DNA of 19,718 nt from Nymphaea colorata (taxonomy: Eukaryota > Streptophyta > Magnoliopsida > Nymphaeales > Nymphaeaceae), in contig NW_022204690.1 in NCBI RefSeq assembly GCF_008831285.2, positions 1 through 19,718 of the forward strand. Direction: 5' to 3'. The notes beneath the pieces were generated by a model, which was given only the letters and a program-made list of their open reading frames with translations, had not been told where the DNA came from and did no database searches. The translations under genes and the position numbers were made by a program. Positions 19,368 through 19,718 of the stretch are shown here, piece by piece; position 1 is the stretch's first letter, and each line of letters begins with the position of its first letter.

Positions 19368-19718
19368 ATGCCCCAACAGTGGAACCCCAACTAATAGATG
19401 AGATACCATTTCTTCCTCATTTTGTACCTCGATCGCTTCGAAAGAGAACTCAAAAAGAATAGCAACATTTTTAAATCCATGGAGCTGTTCATCCATACCA
19501 AAAATTCAGAACAGTGCCGCTCACACCATCAGAAAAGGACACAGGGCAAGAAGATTAGAGATGTCCTCAAGATCTTCTACCATAATTACTATTAAATTAG
19601 ATATCTGGATGCCGCGCACTGCAGGATGGAGTTGAATCTCTATCTCACCAGAATCAACCAGGCCTTCCTAACCCACGCAATCAATCAGGAAAAAAGGAAA
19701 CCGACCTTTCCTCCCTCC
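19368..19718 (+). CDS. SANT/Myb-like domain protein, 5' part
   Basis: Opens at ATG 19368 (MPQQWNPNKEMRYHFF) and remains open to the window end with one TAA as sense. The segment RFERELKKNSNIFKSMELFI then KNSEQCRSHHQK has the spacing and closing motif of ciliate SANT/Myb-like domains (R/KT-x-x-QCRSHHQK). The first tryptophan helix is irregular, so a base may be missing near 19395. Myb/SANT domains bind DNA or histone tails, so a nuclear regulator is likely; the gene is truncated by the window edge. Confidence 0.6.

Overview
This window is the end of a ciliate (most likely oligohymenophorean) macronuclear chromosome. It opens with about 13.7 copies of CCCCAA, the C-rich telomere strand type of Tetrahymena and Paramecium, and runs inward through about 18 closely packed genes on both strands. 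Genes become readable only when TGA is the sole stop: TAA and TAG occur in frame throughout otherwise perfect genes. Conserved positions in a Nudix box and in CAP domains fit TAG = Glu and TAA = Lys better than the usual ciliate reading (both Gln). This is the reassignment known from the oligohymenophorean isolate PL0344. Two introns of only 20 and 21 nt are visible. Base composition is clearly less AT-rich than in Tetrahymena or Paramecium.

Layout: telomere (1-83); an unrecognised minus-strand gene (154-678); a CAP/SCP-domain gene (1238-2240, +); a CFAP96 (C4orf47-like) ciliary gene (2309-3309, +); two unrecognised minus-strand genes (3534-4443, 4624-5019). Then comes a minus-strand block of three cysteine-rich surface proteins with signal peptide, CxxC repeats, one membrane helix and short basic tail (5164-6990, 7319-8599, 10349-12569), with a protein kinase gene (8938-9939) between the second and third. 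The third surface protein contains nearly identical 330-bp tandem repeats. Beyond it lie a tiny membrane ORF (12711-12860, +), a long unrecognised gene (12946-14623, -), a second CAP-domain gene (14909-15534, -), a coiled-coil gene (15601-16080, -), the decapping enzyme DCP2 (16310-17065, +), a small secreted or membrane ORF (17190-17348, +), a CacyBP/SIP homologue (17615-18349, +), a CCCH zinc-finger gene (18550-19023, -) and the start of a SANT/Myb-like gene (19368-19718, +).

Many genes are broken by single-base shifts, nearly all losses of one base and several in homopolymers. Some genes (both shorter surface proteins, DCP2, the CCCH gene, the coiled-coil gene) are intact. Because protein similarity continues straight across the breaks, I read them mainly as consensus errors of a long-read assembly rather than as pseudogenes. 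The three surface proteins look like a subtelomeric family comparable to ciliate immobilization antigens, but they are transmembrane rather than GPI-anchored; two share an almost identical cytoplasmic tail. The other genes are mostly housekeeping: mRNA turnover (DCP2, CCCH), cilia (CFAP96) and protein turnover (CacyBP).
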